64,000 nt of DNA from Amphritea atlantica (lineage in GTDB: Bacteria > Pseudomonadota > Gammaproteobacteria > Pseudomonadales > Balneatricaceae), in contig NZ_JAHKQE010000020.1 in the NCBI RefSeq assembly GCF_018860855.1, positions 150,701 to 214,700 of the forward strand. The letters run 5' to 3'. The notes beneath the pieces are model-generated. The model was not told the origin of the DNA and searched no databases. It saw only the letters and a list, made by a program, of their open reading frames with translations. The position numbers and the translations under genes are program-made. Below are positions 54,770-63,796 of this stretch, one piece after another. Every line of letters starts with the position of its first letter. Position 1 is the first letter of the stretch.

Positions 54770-55600
54770 ATGAATACCATTGAATTTATAACCAGTAATA
54801 TCTCTACTTTATTGGCTCTCGTTGCCACCGGTGTATTTGCAGGCATTTTAGCGGGCTTACTCGGCGTCGGTGGCGGGATTGTCATTGTACCGGTGTTGTT
54901 TTTTTTGTTTCAGGGTTTTGGCGTATCCCCAGAATCTGCGATGCTCGTGGCGACAGCAACCTCTTTGGCCACCATAGTGCCAACCTCTATTAGCTCAATT
55001 CGTTCTCACAATCAAAAAGGCAATGTGGACTTTAACCTGCTTAAACGTTGGGCTGTATTTATTCTGATAGGCGTATTACTGGGGAGTTGGTTAGTCACCC
55101 GCGTTGATGGCAGTATGCTCACTCTATTGTTTGGGCTGATCGCGGTCTTATCAGCACTCAATATGCTGTTCAGAACCGGAAAGTCAGCGTTGTATGAAAA
55201 ACTGCCGGGTGCAACAGGCCAAACCGTTATGGGGACATCCGTCGGCTTTTTCAGTTCGATGGTGGGTATCGGTGGCGGCACTATTTCGGTTCCACTACTC
55301 ACCCTGTATAACTACCCTGCCCACAAGGCCGTGGGTACTGCCGCAGCAATAGGGTTAATTATTTCATTACCGGGTGCACTCACCATGTTGATATTGGGTA
55401 GTACGCCCATTGATGCTCCAGCGGGTACATTTGGCTTAGTCAATCTATTCGGCTTTGCGTGTATTGTGCCGCTAACGGTATTATTCGCACCGGTAGGGGC
55501 GTCATTCGCAGCCAAACTCGATGCCGCAAAACTGAAAAAAATCTTTGCCTTTGTCCTCCTGTTTACGGGCTTACGCATGTTAGCGCAACTTTTCCTATAG
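54770..55600 (+). CDS. TauE/SafE family sulfite exporter-like permease
   Basis: A 276-residue membrane protein with eight or so hydrophobic segments and two TauE/SafE repeat halves: LAGLLGVGGGIVIVPVLFFLF near residues 27-47 and SSMVGIGGGTISVPLLTLYNYPAHKAVGTA near 163-192. Members move sulfur-containing or organic anions such as sulfite, sulfoacetate or taurine-derived compounds. It is divergent from the MetR-like gene and converges on mesD, so a sulfur metabolism role is likely. A five-codon open frame ATGAATGAATACCATTGA starts four bases before the chosen ATG and overlaps it. Confidence 0.9.
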   Translation: MNTIEFITSNISTLLALVATGVFAGILAGLLGVGGGIVIVPVLFFLFQGFGVSPESAMLVATATSLATIVPTSISSIRSHNQKGNVDFNLLKRWAVFILIGVLLGSWLVTRVDGSMLTLLFGLIAVLSALNMLFRTGKSALYEKLPGATGQTVMGTSVGFFSSMVGIGGGTISVPLLTLYNYPAHKAVGTAAAIGLIISLPGALTMLILGSTPIDAPAGTFGLVNLFGFACIVPLTVLFAPVGASFAAKLDAAKLKKIFAFVLLFTGLRMLAQLFL

Positions 55601-55677
55601 GCTTTATTGTTTATTCCGTTAAACAGTAAAGGCTAGTAAGGATTCATATACTCAGTGCAACGGGAGTTAAACCTCAT

Positions 55678-55725
55678 GCCACAGGTAACCAGACTAAATA
55701 GGGTGTTTAGCTCATTACCTGTGGC
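55678..55725. terminator. Long hairpin between convergent TauE/SafE and mesD genes
   Basis: Arms GCCACAGGTAA (55678-55688) and TTACCTGTGGC (55715-55725) pair perfectly and an inner CTAAA/TTTAG extends the stem. No T-run follows, so termination would be Rho-assisted or the hairpin has another role. It is bidirectional by symmetry and 49 bases past the mesD stop. Confidence 0.6.
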
Positions 55726-55773
55726 TGCTATTGATAACGCTACTGTCTAACTATTGCTTAGCTATTGCTTTAG

Positions 55774-56817
55774 TTACGCTGCGAGCTCTTTAGCGATCAG
55801 CTCTTGGCGGATGATCTCTGCACCCGCACTGAGCGCAGCTAACTTAGCGTTTGCGACATTACGCGCTAAAGGAGCCATACCACAGTTAGTACATGGGTAG
55901 AGTTTGTCAGCATCAACATACTTGAGCGCTTCTCGTAAGGTATTAGCGACCTCTTCTGGGGTTTCAATAACATCGGTTGCCACATCTATGGCGCCCACCA
56001 TCACTTTTTTACCACGGATAAGCTCAAGCAGTTCCATTGGCACATGAGAGTTATGACACTCTAACGAGATAATATCGATATTCGACTTTTGCAGTTTTGG
56101 AAACACTTCTTCATATTGTCGCCACTCAGAACCTAAGGTTTTTTTCCAGTCCGTATTGGCTTTAATGCCATAGCCGTAGCAAATATGTACAACCGTTTCA
56201 CATTTTAGTCCCTCAATGGCTCGCTCTAAACAAGCGATACCCCAATCATTAACCTCTTCAAAAAACACATTAAATGCGGGCTCATCAAATTGGATAATAT
56301 CAACCCCTGCAGCCTCTAGCTCCTTGGCCTCTTGATTGAGGATTTTGGCGAATTCCCAAGCCAGTTTTTCACGACTTTTATAATGATCATCATAAAGCGT
56401 ATCGATCATAGTCATGGGGCCAGGCAAAGCCCATTTTATCGGCTTATTGGTTTGCTGGCGTAAGAACTTAGCATCGTCAACAAACACCGGTTTTTGACGA
56501 GAGACGGGACCGAACACAGTAGGAACACTGGCCTCATAGCGATCACGAATTTTCACGGTTTCACGCTTTTCAAAATCAACACCGTCGAGGTGTTCAATAA
56601 AGGTAGTGACAAAGTGTTGTCGCGTTTGCTCGCCATCACTGACAATATCAATACCGGCATGCTGCTGTTCTTGTAAGGCGACCCGTAAAGCATCTTGTTT
56701 ACCTTCAATTAACTCCTCACCTTGCAATTTCCAGGGAGACCAAAGTGTTTCCGGTTGAGCAAGCCAAATAGGTTTAGGTAAACTACCCGCAGTTGAGGTA
56801 GGTAATAATTTTTTCAT
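55774..56817 (-). CDS. mesD: Core (folate-independent) methionine synthase MesD
   Basis: A 347-residue methionine synthase consisting of the catalytic MetE C-terminal barrel only, against about 750 residues for MetE. The start TSTAGSLPKPIWLAQPETLW, the homocysteine/zinc-site residues in IQFDEPAFNVFFEE near 175, HICYGYG near 210, SLECHNSHVPMELL near 255 (a zinc His/Cys pair) and the YPCTNCGMAPL segment near 308 (zinc Cys) are all present. Published work describes the MesD family as found only in aerobic bacteria, independent of methyl-folate and cobalamin and requiring oxygen plus a partner, MesX (DUF1852). The next gene in the operon is that partner. The methyl donor is not known to me. Confidence 0.88.
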   Translation of the reverse strand: MKKLLPTSTAGSLPKPIWLAQPETLWSPWKLQGEELIEGKQDALRVALQEQQHAGIDIVSDGEQTRQHFVTTFIEHLDGVDFEKRETVKIRDRYEASVPTVFGPVSRQKPVFVDDAKFLRQQTNKPIKWALPGPMTMIDTLYDDHYKSREKLAWEFAKILNQEAKELEAAGVDIIQFDEPAFNVFFEEVNDWGIACLERAIEGLKCETVVHICYGYGIKANTDWKKTLGSEWRQYEEVFPKLQKSNIDIISLECHNSHVPMELLELIRGKKVMVGAIDVATDVIETPEEVANTLREALKYVDADKLYPCTNCGMAPLARNVANAKLAALSAGAEIIRQELIAKELAA

Positions 56818-56861
56818 AATAAATAATGCCGTCTATTTAGGTTGATGATTGAACGTATTTC

Positions 56862-57836
56862 TTAAGCGTAGTTAGCAGACCATTGTTCAAGCACAGTTTG
56901 GTATGGCTTAATTAAGTTCTCTTCAGTAAATTTTCCCTGCTCATTAGCCAGCTGACTACGCTCTTCTCGATCATAAATAATGTGAGTGACTGAATGATCT
57001 AGGTTATTCAAATTAGGTTTATAAAGCTTTCCCGCAGGCGCATTGGCATTATAAATCTCAGGACGATAGATTTTTTGGAATGTCTCCATCGTACAGATGG
57101 TGCTTATCAGCTCAAGATTAGTGTAATCATTCAATAAGTCACCAAAGAAGAAAAATGACAAAGGCGCTACACTGTTTGGTGGCATAAAGTAGCGAACATT
57201 TAAGCCCATTTTTTTGAAATACTGCTCAGTCAAAGAGGATTCACTTGGCAGGTATTCAATACCTAATATCGGGTGCTGATTTTCAGTTTGATGATACGTC
57301 TTGTTATCCGACACACTGAGACAGATAACCGGTAGTTTATTAAAGTTTTGTTTATAAACATTTGAATTAACAAAATGCTGAAAGAGCTTGCCATGCAGTT
57401 CGCCAAAGCCATCAGGAATACTAAATTCAGGCTGGTTTTTATTATGATTTCGCAGTAATACACTAAAATCATAATCGCGTACATAAGAGGAAAAGTTATT
57501 CCCCACCATACCTTCTATACGTTTGTTCGTTTTATGATCAACAATAATTGTTTTCAATATTTCGATCGATGGGAAAGTATCGCCACTGCCTTTAATGTCC
57601 AGATCAACCGAAATGATTTCAAGTTCAACCGAGTAACGATCTCCTTTGACGTTATCCCAATTTGCTAAAGCATTAAAACGATTATTAATCATCTTTAAGG
57701 CGTTGCGTAAGTTTGCTTCACGGTAGCTTCCTCTCGCCAAATTAGCAAAGTTCGTCGTAAGGCGCGTATCGTCTGAAGGCTGATAGCTTTCATCAAAAGA
57801 AGTGCTCTTAATCGTAAATTCAAAGTCTTTTTTCAT
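56862..57836 (-). CDS. mesX: DUF1852 family protein MesX, partner of MesD
   Basis: A 324-residue cytoplasmic DUF1852 protein, with AGGTAA before the ATG. Features include FTIKSTSFDESYQPSDDTRLT near the start, LARGSYREANLRNALKMINNRFNALANWDN-type segment near 33-60 (key motif RFNALANWDNV), and SLTEQYFKKMGLNVRYFMPPNSVAPLSFFFFGDLLN region near 200-235. It precedes mesD in the operon with a 44-base gap. In the published system MesX is essential for MesD activity; an oxygenase-type role supplying the methyl group is a hypothesis. No cofactor motif is obvious. Confidence 0.88.
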   Translation of the reverse strand: MKKDFEFTIKSTSFDESYQPSDDTRLTTNFANLARGSYREANLRNALKMINNRFNALANWDNVKGDRYSVELEIISVDLDIKGSGDTFPSIEILKTIIVDHKTNKRIEGMVGNNFSSYVRDYDFSVLLRNHNKNQPEFSIPDGFGELHGKLFQHFVNSNVYKQNFNKLPVICLSVSDNKTYHQTENQHPILGIEYLPSESSLTEQYFKKMGLNVRYFMPPNSVAPLSFFFFGDLLNDYTNLELISTICTMETFQKIYRPEIYNANAPAGKLYKPNLNNLDHSVTHIIYDREERSQLANEQGKFTEENLIKPYQTVLEQWSANYA

Positions 57837-58544
57837 GATTACCTAGTATCCATTTATGTAATAAGGCTGAGTTTATTGCTTAACGCTTGGGGCCTTCTGA
57901 TTGTCCCTGTCAGCAGTCATCACAGTATTTTGCGGTTTATACCTAAAGACTTATTCAAACCACGTGTCGTACTGTCTAAAGGTCAAAGCAGAATGTATTT
58001 TATACTTGGTTGTTAATATGAATAAAATTGATTTGATTTCATTAACGTATGATATATGTTCATATATTGCTTTTACTTGTCCGTTTTACTGCATTCCTAA
58101 GGCATATAAGAACAAGCCCCACGAATTAAGCGGGTTGAACAAATGCGGATATCGGCCATTCCATCCCTACTCGCTTTCTGCGCCGGGCTACGTTCTCCGG
58201 AACCGGCGCACTGACCTTCGATTCTGACCATCGGCCCTACTCTGGGTATATTCGCCAGCACAAACAGCATCGCCAGCTTGCTGTTACTTTTCGACCAGTC
58301 AATATGGGAAGTGCATAATCAAGGAGTAATCAGGGAGCGCATTGTCGAGTGACAAGCGTGTAAACAGTTGCGTAACAGAGATCGGTACAGAGTAACGTCC
58401 CTTTTAGGTTGCTCATGCTGCACGACGCCGCCCAAAGTAAGCGTGCCAAGCATCATCAGCAAAGAGTATGGATGCGCCAGTCTCTCGCCTAAAGCGATAA
58501 CCTAACACCAGAGCCTAAACCCCCAGTAAAAACCCATCAGACAC
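57837..58544. other. Gene-poor stretch with AT-rich left half and GC-rich block
   Basis: About 700 bases between the mesX start and the mmsA terminators contain no gene I can support. The left part (to about 58110) is AT-rich; 58150-58240 is GC-rich and palindromic-looking (CGCCGGGCTACGTTCTCCGG with CCGGCGCA nearby). A 43-codon minus-strand frame covers about 58100-58230 and may be a relic. A 108-residue plus-strand frame (57901-58227) looks spurious. Confidence 0.4.
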
Positions 58545-58577
58545 AAAAAACCGGTAGACGCGTAAACGGCTACCGGT
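58545..58577 (-). terminator. Rho-independent terminator of the mmsA operon
   Basis: Perfect 8-base arms ACCGGTAG / CTACCGGT around a 12-base loop (58550-58577), followed on the minus strand by six T (58545-58550). It lies 82 bases past the mmsA stop. Confidence 0.88.
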
Positions 58578-58592
58578 AAATCGAAGATCATC

Positions 58593-58619
58593 AAGAGGCG
58601 CTGTATAGAGCCGCCTCTT
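58593..58619 (-). terminator. Second stem-loop after mmsA
   Basis: Arms AAGAGGCG / CGCCTCTT are perfect with an 11-base loop. There is no T-run, so it may stabilise the 3' end of the transcript ahead of the true terminator. Confidence 0.6.
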
Positions 58620-58658
58620 TGATAAGCGAGTCAGCAGGATTGCCCTGCTGGTTCAGTC

Positions 58659-60149
58659 TTAGCTTGGGAAGGCGAACGAAACACCTTCACGGACACCACT
58701 GGAAGGCCAGCGCTGTGTGATCGTCTTACGCTTGGTGTAGAAACGTACCGCATCCGGACCATAGGCGTGCAAATCACCGAACAGTGAACGCTTCCAACCA
58801 CCAAAGCTGTGGTAAGCAACGGGCACTGGCAATGGTACGTTAATACCGACCATACCCACCTGAATATTGTCTGAGAAGTAACGTGCCGCTTCACCATCAC
58901 GGGTAAAGATACAGGTACCGTTACCATACTCATGATCATTGATCAGTTGCATCGCGTCTTCCATGGTATTAACACGGACAATCTGCAATACAGGGCCAAA
59001 GATCTCAGCCTGATAGCTTTCCATATCCGGCGTAACCCCATCAATCAGCGTTGCGCCGACAAAGAAGCCATTATCATAACCTTCAACCACAGGGTTACGA
59101 CCATCTACGACAATCTTAGCGCCATCCGCTTCAGCACTATCGATAAAACCATTAACTTTAAGCTGATGGGCACGGGTAATGACTGGTCCAAAATCGTTAT
59201 CACTGTTGCTGAATGCACCCACTTTCAACGGCGCCATCGCAGCCTGCATTTTAGCAACGAGTGTATCTGCCGCTTTATCGCCAACAGCGACGGCTACCGA
59301 CAGTGCCATGCAACGCTCACCGGAGGAGCCAAACGCAGCACCCAACAGTTGATTGACCGCGTTATCCATATCCGCATCTTGCATCACGATCGCATGGTTC
59401 TTAGCACCACCCAAAGCCTGACAACGCTTACCGTTGGCATTAGCTGTGCTATAGATATATTCCGCAATCGGCGTAGAACCGACAAAGCTCACCGCTTTTA
59501 CTCGGCTATCGGTCAGCAGCACATCAACCGCTTCTTTATCGCCGTTAACCACGTTGATCACGCCTTTAGGCAGACCCGCTTCTTCTAGCAACTGAGCGAT
59601 AAACAGAGTGGACGATGGATCACGCTCAGACGGCTTCAGGATAAAGGTGTTACCGCAGACTATCGCCATAGGATACATCCACAGCGGCACCATGGCTGGG
59701 AAGTTAAACGGCGTAATACCCGCCACTACACCCAATGGTTGAAACTCACTCCAAGAATCAATACCTGGGCCAACATTGCGGCTGTGCTCGCCTTTTAGTA
59801 GTTCTGGTGCACCACACGCATACTCGACATTTTCAATACCGCGCTGTAACTCACCCGCCGCGTCATGGGAAATTTTACCGTGCTCTTCACCGATCATTTC
59901 ACAGATTTTAGCGGCGTTTTCTTCTAGCAGCATTTTGAAACGGAACATCACCTGCGCCCGTTTTGCCGGCGTGGTATTACGCCATGCCGGATACGCTTGC
60001 TCTGCGGCAGCAATCGCCTCTTCAACGGTGGCAACAGAGGCCAGTGCAACCTGCTTACTTTCTTCCCCTGTTGATGGATTATATATTGCCTGTGTACGAG
60101 CAGCGTCAGTGCGCATCTCGCCGTTAATTAGGTGACCTACAACTGTCAT
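58659..60149 (-). CDS. mmsA: CoA-acylating methylmalonate-semialdehyde dehydrogenase
   Basis: A 496-residue CoA-acylating aldehyde dehydrogenase that converts methylmalonate semialdehyde to propionyl-CoA, or malonate semialdehyde to acetyl-CoA, with NAD+ and CoA. Family features are PLGVVAGITPFNFPAMVPLWMYP near residues 140-162, the catalytic Cys in GSSGERCMALSVAVAVG near 288, and the C-terminal VPVAYHSFGGWKRSLFGD. The catalytic Glu of ordinary ALDHs is replaced as in MmsA (QALGGAKNHAIV). It follows a beta-alanine-type transaminase by 67 bases, so beta-alanine conversion to malonate semialdehyde and acetyl-CoA is the natural pathway. Confidence 0.94.
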   Translation of the reverse strand: MTVVGHLINGEMRTDAARTQAIYNPSTGEESKQVALASVATVEEAIAAAEQAYPAWRNTTPAKRAQVMFRFKMLLEENAAKICEMIGEEHGKISHDAAGELQRGIENVEYACGAPELLKGEHSRNVGPGIDSWSEFQPLGVVAGITPFNFPAMVPLWMYPMAIVCGNTFILKPSERDPSSTLFIAQLLEEAGLPKGVINVVNGDKEAVDVLLTDSRVKAVSFVGSTPIAEYIYSTANANGKRCQALGGAKNHAIVMQDADMDNAVNQLLGAAFGSSGERCMALSVAVAVGDKAADTLVAKMQAAMAPLKVGAFSNSDNDFGPVITRAHQLKVNGFIDSAEADGAKIVVDGRNPVVEGYDNGFFVGATLIDGVTPDMESYQAEIFGPVLQIVRVNTMEDAMQLINDHEYGNGTCIFTRDGEAARYFSDNIQVGMVGINVPLPVPVAYHSFGGWKRSLFGDLHAYGPDAVRFYTKRKTITQRWPSSGVREGVSFAFPS

Positions 60150-60215
60150 AATTTTGTCTCTTTATTCTTTATACGCTGCACAGTGCGTGCAGCGATATTA
60201 GGTTAGAAAATGGCG

Positions 60216-61562
60216 TTAGCTTAATTCTTGTATTGACTCACCCAATGCATTAATCAACCCATCAATCTCTTCTACCTCAACGGTAAATGGCAGACCCAAT
60301 TGGATGGTATCGCCGCCATGGCGGACATAGTAGCCTTTTTCCCAACACTTCATGGCGATCTGATGCGGACGTAAAGCGGGTTCACCCGGTGCCGCTTCAA
60401 TGGTCAGTCCTGCCGCCAAACCGTAGTTGCGAATATCCGCTATGTACTGAGTACCCTTCAGACTATGCACCATCTCTTGGAACTTAGGCGCCATCGATTT
60501 CGACCGTTCAATCAGCTTATCATTCGTCAAAATATCCAGTGATGCCAGACCTGCAGCACAAGCAACCGGATGGGCTGAATAAGTATAACCGTGAGGAAGT
60601 TCCAGCATATATTCAGGGCCAGCATCCGCCATGAAAGTATCGTAGATCTCCTGCTTAGCAACCACAGCACCCATCGGAATCACACCATTGGTCAACTGTT
60701 TTGCCACCGTCATAAGATCCGGCGTTACGCCAAACGCTTCTGCACCGGTATTCGCGCCCATACGGCCAAAGGCAGTAATAACTTCATCAAAAATCAGCAA
60801 GATATTGTGTTTATCACAGATTTCACGCAATCGCTTCAGGTAACCAACCGGTGGTGGAATAACGCCGGTAGAACCTGCCATCGGCTCAACAATCACCGCA
60901 GCAATATTAGACGCATCATGGATAGCAATCTGCGCTTCTAACTCATCCGCTAGATAAGCACCGGTTGCTGGCATTCCCTGAGTAAACAGGTTTTCTTTCA
61001 ACATCGTGTGAGGGATATGGGTCGCATCGATCCCCTGACCGTAGATTGCTCGGTTCCCGCCAATACCGCCGACACTGATACCACCAAAGTTAACCCCATG
61101 ATAGCCCCGTGCACGACCGATCAGACGCGTTTTGCTCGCCTGACCTTTCTTGCGCCAATAGGCGCGGGAAATTTTCAATGCCGTCTCAACTGATTCTGAG
61201 CCTGAACCGGTAAAGAATACCCGATTCAAACCTGCTGGCATAAACTCAGTTACTCGGTGAGCCAATTCAAATGATTTCGGATGACCAAATTGAAACGCAG
61301 GGGCATAATCCAGTTCTTTAACTTGCTTGCTTACCGCTTCAGTAATTTCCGGACGGCTATGGCCAGCACCGCAGTTCCACAAACCCGATAGGCCATCGAA
61401 AATCTTACGACCGTCTGCAGAGGTATAGTAATTACCCTCGGCAGCGACAATCAGTCGAGGATCTTTTTTGAAGCTTCGGTTGGCCGTAAAAGGCATCCAA
61501 TGGGCGTCAAGTTGTTCTTGAGAAAGCCCACAACGATTCTGATTATCAGTCATATTTTTCAT
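60216..61562 (-). CDS. Omega-amino acid (beta-alanine):pyruvate aminotransferase
   Basis: A 448-residue class III transaminase. The PLP lysine is in VAKQLTNGVIPMGAVV near residue 288, FDEVITAFGRMGANTGAEAFGVTPDL precedes it, and the N-terminal AHWMPFTANRSFKKDPRLIVAAEG is characteristic of the beta-alanine:pyruvate group (BauA/OapT). It makes malonate semialdehyde from beta-alanine, with alanine as by-product. An ATG at 61553 is an alternative start. It forms an operon with mmsA and is divergent from a LysR paralog. Confidence 0.93.
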   Translation of the reverse strand: MKNMTDNQNRCGLSQEQLDAHWMPFTANRSFKKDPRLIVAAEGNYYTSADGRKIFDGLSGLWNCGAGHSRPEITEAVSKQVKELDYAPAFQFGHPKSFELAHRVTEFMPAGLNRVFFTGSGSESVETALKISRAYWRKKGQASKTRLIGRARGYHGVNFGGISVGGIGGNRAIYGQGIDATHIPHTMLKENLFTQGMPATGAYLADELEAQIAIHDASNIAAVIVEPMAGSTGVIPPPVGYLKRLREICDKHNILLIFDEVITAFGRMGANTGAEAFGVTPDLMTVAKQLTNGVIPMGAVVAKQEIYDTFMADAGPEYMLELPHGYTYSAHPVACAAGLASLDILTNDKLIERSKSMAPKFQEMVHSLKGTQYIADIRNYGLAAGLTIEAAPGEPALRPHQIAMKCWEKGYYVRHGGDTIQLGLPFTVEVEEIDGLINALGESIQELS

Positions 61563-61658
61563 CTCAGGTTATTCACTTGTTGACTCTATTATCGCCAAGG
61601 ATTAAGTTTATTAAATCTACAAATATTTATTTAAAGTTAACCATAAGATTACCTAAAA

Positions 61659-62591
61659 ATGAGCCGTTCAGAAAACCTGTTACCCCGCCAACTCGGTGAT
61701 GCCCATATTCGTTTGCTGCGTATCTATAAGGCCGTGGTTGAAAGCGGTGGCTTTTCTGCCGCCGAAGTCGAGTTGAATATCAGCCGTCCCGCCATCAGTC
61801 TGGCCATATCAGAACTCGAAAGCCTCTTGAATATGCGCCTGTGTAATCGGGGTCGTGCCGGATTTGCTCTTACCGAACAGGGCGAAGAAGCCTATGACGC
61901 CACACTGCAGTTGTTTGGTGACTTAGAAAATTTTCGCGCACGGATCAACGCAATCAATACCGAACTCAAAGGTGAGCTCAATATCGGTATCACCGACAAT
62001 ATGGTCACCGTGCCACAAATGCGCATCACTCGCGCACTAGCGACCCTCAAAGCGCGGGGCCCAGACGTTATTATCAATATTCGTATGATCCCACCTAAAG
62101 ATATTGAATCTGGTGTACTGGATGGTCAGTTATTGGTCGGCGTGGTATCAGAACAGCGCTCCCTGCCTGGCCTTAATTACTTGCCGCTCTATGATGAACA
62201 GTCACTACTGTATTGCAGCGATAAACATTCGCTATTTACCCAAGAAAACGATCCGCTAACAGATGAACAGCTTACCCAATACGATGCGGTGCTGCCCGCC
62301 TACCCACAATCGGCGGAAATCAAACAGCAGCAAGCGATACTCAAAGCTAGCGCCAGCTCAACCGACCGGGAAGGTATTGCCTTTCTGATTCTCAGCGGTA
62401 GCTACATCGGTTTTTTACCAACCCACTATGCACAGCAGTGGGTTCGAGAGGGCCGTCTCAAAGCGATTCAGCCTGAGCAACGCAGCTTTACGACTCACTA
62501 CTCGGTCATCACCCGTAAAGGCGCCCGTAACAATCTGATCCGTGATGCCTTTATCGAAGAGCTAGAAAAGCAATCATTAAGCACCATTTAA
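61659..62591 (+). CDS. LysR family transcriptional regulator (paralog 3)
   Basis: A 310-residue LysR regulator with helix-turn-helix near residues 20-75 (VVESGGFSAAEVELNISRPAISL; LESLLNMRLCNRGRAGFALT) and an effector domain with SGSYIGFLPTHYA. It is the third member of the subfamily seen at 36403 and 40888. It is divergent from the beta-alanine transaminase-mmsA operon across 96 bases of AT-rich DNA and likely controls it. A partial inverted repeat of TTTATT-like steps lies there but is not clean enough to call. Confidence 0.92.
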   Translation: MSRSENLLPRQLGDAHIRLLRIYKAVVESGGFSAAEVELNISRPAISLAISELESLLNMRLCNRGRAGFALTEQGEEAYDATLQLFGDLENFRARINAINTELKGELNIGITDNMVTVPQMRITRALATLKARGPDVIINIRMIPPKDIESGVLDGQLLVGVVSEQRSLPGLNYLPLYDEQSLLYCSDKHSLFTQENDPLTDEQLTQYDAVLPAYPQSAEIKQQQAILKASASSTDREGIAFLILSGSYIGFLPTHYAQQWVREGRLKAIQPEQRSFTTHYSVITRKGARNNLIRDAFIEELEKQSLSTI

Positions 62592-62616
62592 ACATCGACA
62601 ACCGGAAGGACTGGCT

Positions 62617-63090
62617 GTGAACCGAATCGCGATTTTTGCTGATGTGCAAAACATTTACTACACCACACGGCAAGCCTATGGGCGGCAGTTTAACTACCGT
62701 AAACTATGGCAAAAGATCAGCCAGCAGGGTGAGATTGTTGCAGCCACTGCCTATGCGATTCATCGTGGTGATGACAACCAACTGAAATTTCAAAACGCCC
62801 TGAAACATATTGGCTTCGATATCAAACTCAAGCCCTATATCCAACGCAGTGATGGCTCGGCCAAAGGCGACTGGGATGTAGGGATTGCCATCGACGTGAT
62901 GGATACCGCCCCCGAGGTGGATACTGTGGTTTTACTATCGGGAGATGGCGATTTTGATCTATTGCTAGAAAGGGTAAAACGCAAATATAGCGTCGATGCC
63001 GTGGTTTATGGCGTGCCGGCATTAACAGCAAATTCACTGATCAATTCAGCCAGTGAGTTTTTTCCTATCGATCAAGATCTATTGCTTTAA
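62617..63090 (+). CDS. NYN domain protein (LabA/DUF88 family)
   Basis: A 157-residue protein starting at GTG with GGAAGGA upstream. It is a single NYN (PIN-like) domain with conserved acidic residues: IAIFADVQNIYY near residue 8, KGDWDVGIAIDVMD near 87, and LLSGDGDFDLLLERV near 108, the DxN..D..D..SGDGDF pattern of metal-dependent RNases. It is probably an RNA-processing or -degrading nuclease; the target is unknown. It follows the LysR gene by 25 bases on the same strand and may be cotranscribed. Confidence 0.88.
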   Translation: MNRIAIFADVQNIYYTTRQAYGRQFNYRKLWQKISQQGEIVAATAYAIHRGDDNQLKFQNALKHIGFDIKLKPYIQRSDGSAKGDWDVGIAIDVMDTAPEVDTVVLLSGDGDFDLLLERVKRKYSVDAVVYGVPALTANSLINSASEFFPIDQDLLL

Positions 63091-63144
63091 CCGTAAGAAA
63101 CTCACGGCCCTTCAGCTCAAAACGCTGACGAGCCGTTTTGTCAG

Positions 63145-63678
63145 CTAGGCGAGCGGAGTCACTTCAAAATAACCCACCTCGCAACCCTCTTCGGCGGCGC
63201 ACTGTGTTTGTTCAGATTGCGTGCGAACCGGATAGCCTAAACTCTCAGCAACCTGATCCAGCGCACCGGCAAACCAACCGGTAAACATATAATCCACCTT
63301 GCGATTCACCTTGCCGTACTGATAAACGAAGCAAGAGTTTTCTAACCGAACGGTGGCCGTGCCCGCTTCAACATCCAGCGCTTCAGTGATAAAAAATCCC
63401 CAACCCCGCTGAGACAGACGTTTCAGGTAGTGATGCCAGATATCCGCACCTTCGAGACCATGCTCTTCGGCTTCTTTTTCACACCAGTAATAAGCTGATT
63501 TATAACCGGCTTTATAAAGGATATCGGCATAACGTTCGGCGCCGATCTCCTCTTCTATGCCCATATGATTGTTAACAAAGAAGTGACGCGGCACATACAG
63601 CATCGGCAGTGCGTCGGTGGTCCATACACCGGTTTCATCATCAACAACTATTGGCATTTCGGGTGCGTGTCCACTCAT
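63145..63678 (-). CDS. DUF5943 / V4R-like protein of the glycine-betaine catabolic cluster
   Basis: A 177-residue protein resembling the small DUF5943 protein that accompanies dimethylglycine catabolism genes in Pseudomonas (in the order dipeptidase, DUF5943, dgcA, dgcB). It has the V4R-type layout: mixed helix/beta with GYKSAYYWCEKEAEE and VDYMFTGWFAGALDQVAESLGYPV. Cys pairs near the end (TQCAAEEGCEVGYF) may bind metal or heme-like ligands; this is unproven. It is followed upstream on the same strand by the membrane dipeptidase gene. The function is unknown. Confidence 0.75.
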   Translation of the reverse strand: MSGHAPEMPIVVDDETGVWTTDALPMLYVPRHFFVNNHMGIEEEIGAERYADILYKAGYKSAYYWCEKEAEEHGLEGADIWHHYLKRLSQRGWGFFITEALDVEAGTATVRLENSCFVYQYGKVNRKVDYMFTGWFAGALDQVAESLGYPVRTQSEQTQCAAEEGCEVGYFEVTPLA

Positions 63679-63796
63679 GATTCTCTACCTCAAAACTCTC
63701 TATCGATTCTGTTTATCTCAGCCGATCAAATCGGCTGAAAAGTCTAATAATGGTGTCGATTGGGTAAGGTCAGCCGATGGCTAACCTTGGATACAA

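Noticed and set aside
57901..58227. A 108-residue plus-strand open frame as a gene
   Set aside because: No ribosome site, no recognisable domain, mixed composition across its length and no conserved-looking features.
57837..58544. A riboswitch (SAM or cobalamin type) ahead of mesX
   Set aside because: I found no match to known aptamer cores in the leader, and the GC-rich block is over 250 bases from the mesX start.
61563..61658. A palindromic operator upstream of LysR paralog 3
   Set aside because: Only loosely symmetrical AT-rich steps are present, below the quality of the other two divergent regions.
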